Source: Flectonema sp. DT1601
Lineage: Eukaryota > Euglenozoa > Diplonemea > Diplonemida > Diplonemidae
NCBI GenBank assembly: GCA_964019425.1
Contig: OZ025823.1
Span: forward strand, 930,001-994,000
Reading direction: 5' to 3'
Length of the DNA: 64,000 nt
Within the stretch, counting starts at the first letter, position 1; the number at the start of each line of letters is the position of its first letter. A model generated the notes under the pieces. That model was not told the origin of the DNA. It saw only the letters and a list, made by a program, of their open reading frames with translations, and did no database searches. This document shows positions 60,909 through 64,000 of this stretch, in pieces. The position numbers were made by a program, and so were the translations under genes.

Positions 60909-63900
60909 AACCCGCAAACCCGCAAACCCGCAAACCCGCAAACCCGCAAACCCGCAAACCCGCAAACCCGCAAACCCGCAAACCCGCAAACCCGCAAACC
61001 CGCAAACCCGCAAACCCGCAAACCCGCAAACCCGCAAACCCGCAAACCCGCAAACCCGCAAACCCGCAAACCCGCAAACCCGCAAACCCGCAAACCCGCA
61101 AACCCGCAAACCCGCAAACCCGCAAACCCGCAAACCCGCAAACCCGCAAACCCGCAAACCCGCAAACCCGCAAACCCGCAAACCCGCAAACCCGCAAACC
61201 CGCAAACCCGCAAACCCGCAAACCCGCAAACCCGCAAACCCGCAAACCCGCAAACCCGCAAACCCGCAAACCCGCAAACCCGCAAACCCGCAAACCCGCA
61301 AACCCGCAAACCCGCAAACCCGCAAACCCGCAAACCCGCAAACCCGCAAACCCGCAAACCCGCAAACCCGCAAACCCGCAAACCCGCAAACCCGCAAACC
61401 CGCAAACCCGCAAACCCGCAAACCCGCAAACCCGCAAACCCGCAAACCCGCAAACCCGCAAACCCGCAAACCCGCAAACCCGCAAACCCGCAAACCCGCA
61501 AACCCGCAAACCCGCAAACCCGCAAACCCGCAAACCCGCAAACCCGCAAACCCGCAAACCCGCAAACCCGCAAACCCGCAAACCCGCAAACCCGCAAACC
61601 CGCAAACCCGCAAACCCGCAAACCCGCAAACCCGCAAACCCGCAAACCCGCAAACCCGCAAACCCGCAAACCCGCAAACCCGCAAACCCGCAAACCCGCA
61701 AACCCGCAAACCCGCAAACCCGCAAACCCGCAAACCCGCAAACCCGCAAACCCGCAAACCCGCAAACCCGCAAACCCGCAAACCCGCAAACCCGCAAACC
61801 CGCAAACCCGCAAACCCGCAAACCCGCAAACCCGCAAACCCGCAAACCCGCAAACCCGCAAACCCGCAAACCCGCAAACCCGCAAACCCGCAAACCCGCA
61901 AACCCGCAAACCCGCAAACCCGCAAACCCGCAAACCCGCAAACCCGCAAACCCGCAAACCCGCAAACCCGCAAACCCGCAAACCCGCAAACCCGCAAACC
62001 CGCAAACCCGCAAACCCGCAAACCCGCAAACCCGCAAACCCGCAAACCCGCAAACCCGCAAACCCGCAAACCCGCAAACCCGCAAACCCGCAAACCCGCA
62101 AACCCGCAAACCCGCAAACCCGCAAACCCGCAAACCCGCAAACCCGCAAACCCGCAAACCCGCAAACCCGCAAACCCGCAAACCCGCAAACCCGCAAACC
62201 CGCAAACCCGCAAACCCGCAAACCCGCAAACCCGCAAACCCGCAAACCCGCAAACCCGCAAACCCGCAAACCCGCAAACCCGCAAACCCGCAAACCCGCA
62301 AACCCGCAAACCCGCAAACCCGCAAACCCGCAAACCCGCAAACCCGCAAACCCGCAAACCCGCAAACCCGCAAACCCGCAAACCCGCAAACCCGCAAACC
62401 CGCAAACCCGCAAACCCGCAAACCCGCAAACCCGCAAACCCGCAAACCCGCAAACCCGCAAACCCGCAAACCCGCAAACCCGCAAACCCGCAAACCCGCA
62501 AACCCGCAAACCCGCAAACCCGCAAACCCGCAAACCCGCAAACCCGCAAACCCGCAAACCCGCAAACCCGCAAACCCGCAAACCCGCAAACCCGCAAACC
62601 CGCAAACCCGCAAACCCGCAAACCCGCAAACCCGCAAACCCGCAAACCCGCAAACCCGCAAACCCGCAAACCCGCAAACCCGCAAACCCGCAAACCCGCA
62701 AACCCGCAAACCCGCAAACCCGCAAACCCGCAAACCCGCAAACCCGCAAACCCGCAAACCCGCAAACCCGCAAACCCGCAAACCCGCAAACCCGCAAACC
62801 CGCAAACCCGCAAACCCGCAAACCCGCAAACCCGCAAACCCGCAAACCCGCAAACCCGCAAACCCGCAAACCCGCAAACCCGCAAACCCGCAAACCCGCA
62901 AACCCGCAAACCCGCAAACCCGCAAACCCGCAAACCCGCAAACCCGCAAACCCGCAAACCCGCAAACCCGCAAACCCGCAAACCCGCAAACCCGCAAACC
63001 CGCAAACCCGCAAACCCGCAAACCCGCAAACCCGCAAACCCGCAAACCCGCAAACCCGCAAACCCGCAAACCCGCAAACCCGCAAACCCGCAAACCCGCA
63101 AACCCGCAAACCCGCAAACCCGCAAACCCGCAAACCCGCAAACCCGCAAACCCGCAAACCCGCAAACCCGCAAACCCGCAAACCCGCAAACCCGCAAACC
63201 CGCAAACCCGCAAACCCGCAAACCCGCAAACCCGCAAACCCGCAAACCCGCAAACCCGCAAACCCGCAAACCCGCAAACCCGCAAACCCGCAAACCCGCA
63301 AACCCGCAAACCCGCAAACCCGCAAACCCGCAAACCCGCAAACCCGCAAACCCGCAAACCCGCAAACCCGCAAACCCGCAAACCCGCAAACCCGCAAACC
63401 CGCAAACCCGCAAACCCGCAAACCCGCAAACCCGCAAACCCGCAAACCCGCAAACCCGCAAACCCGCAAACCCGCAAACCCGCAAACCCGCAAACCCGCA
63501 AACCCGCAAACCCGCAAACCCGCAAACCCGCAAACCCGCAAACCCGCAAACCCGCAAACCCGCAAACCCGCAAACCCGCAAACCCGCAAACCCGCAAACC
63601 CGCAAACCCGCAAACCCGCAAACCCGCAAACCCGCAAACCCGCAAACCCGCAAACCCGCAAACCCGCAAACCCGCAAACCCGCAAACCCGCAAACCCGCA
63701 AACCCGCAAACCCGCAAACCCGCAAACCCGCAAACCCGCAAACCCGCAAACCCGCAAACCCGCAAACCCGCAAACCCGCAAACCCGCAAACCCGCAAACC
63801 CGCAAACCCGCAAACCCGCAAACCCGCAAACCCGCAAACCCGCAAACCCGCAAACCCGCAAACCCGCAAACCCGCAAACCCGCAAACCCGCAAACCCGCA

Positions 63901-64000
63901 AACCCGCAAACCCGCAAACCCGCAAACCCGCAAACCCGCAAACCCGCAAACCCGCAAACCCGCAAACCCGCAAACCCGCAAACCCGCAAACCCGCAAACC
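60909..64000. repeat. Telomere-like 8-bp array, at least 386 perfect copies, runs off the window
   Basis: A continuous (AACCCGCA)n stretch of 3,092 bases with no visible interruption or mismatch. The other strand is (TTTGCGGG)n. The unit has one run of three G preceded by TTTGC, similar in style to TTAGGG/TTTAGGG telomere repeats, but I know of no organism using it. The C-rich strand reads 5' to 3' toward the window end, which is opposite to a right-hand chromosome terminus. The very long minus-strand frames in it (RVCGFAGL repeated) are trivial. Confidence 0.97.

Noticed and set aside
60841-63997. Three minus-strand frames of more than 1,000 codons (RVCGFAGL repeated)
   Set aside because: They are the translation of an 8-bp repeat without stops in any frame; 24 bases give 8 residues in each frame. 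Not genes.
60909-64000. A true right-hand chromosome end within this window
   Set aside because: The + strand is C-rich toward the end; a right-hand telomere should be G-rich on +. The window also simply ends inside the array.

Overview
The window reads as nuclear DNA of a microbial eukaryote (protist). Genes are compact and carry few, short GT-AG introns (11 well-supported ones, 62-242 nt). Spacers are AT-rich and full of long A and T runs. Recognisable products are eukaryotic: CWC15, an FCF2-like protein, a TMEM209-like protein, a HELQ/POLQ-type helicase, an XRN nuclease, cyclophilin and a DRAM/Frag1-type membrane protein. I cannot name the lineage. Two global features point to a genome with directional gene clusters and possibly spliced-leader trans-splicing. 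All 21 supported genes lie on the + strand, and about 15 of them have a pyrimidine-rich ..CAG acceptor only 4-40 nt before the chosen ATG. The real cis-introns instead end in A-rich AACAG/ACAG. Euglenozoans and dinoflagellates/perkinsids are known for such organisation, but assignment from this window is inference.

Layout. 1-1906: two tandem copies of a secreted EGF plus GH43-like beta-propeller gene, the first cut by the window edge. 2987-13823: EF-hand protein, thioredoxin/PDI, coiled-coil protein, cyclophilin, DRAM-like membrane protein, BspA-type LRR protein and pterin carbinolamine dehydratase with a truncated duplicate. 14127-26131: a 3,952-residue type I membrane protein of EGF-like Cys modules, with eleven near-identical 492-bp internal repeats. 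26132-28402: a long spacer with a candidate structured RNA. 28403-34049: CWC15, FCF2-like, a tiny membrane protein and a TMEM209-like protein carrying a Gly/Phe-rich insertion. 34050-40064: helicase with a very long repetitive N-terminal half. 40527-51684: secreted subtilase, XRN nuclease with a membrane hairpin and RanBP2 zinc finger, coiled-coil protein, NAD(P)-binding protein and WW protein.

From about 51.7 kb the character changes to accessory DNA. There is a Crinkler/RHS-type P-loop NTPase gene flanked by diverged direct repeats, decayed coding fragments, a polyQ remnant, a tRNA-derived SINE-like insertion with target-site duplication, and fold-back sequences. This is followed by about 100 copies of a 32-bp minisatellite (57683-60908) and then at least 386 perfect copies of an 8-bp unit CCCGCAAA (60909 to the window end). 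The 8-mer looks telomere-like, but its C-rich strand points the wrong way for a right-hand chromosome end.

No operon-type functional grouping is evident; neighbours are mixed housekeeping, secreted and RNA-processing genes, as is usual in directional clusters.
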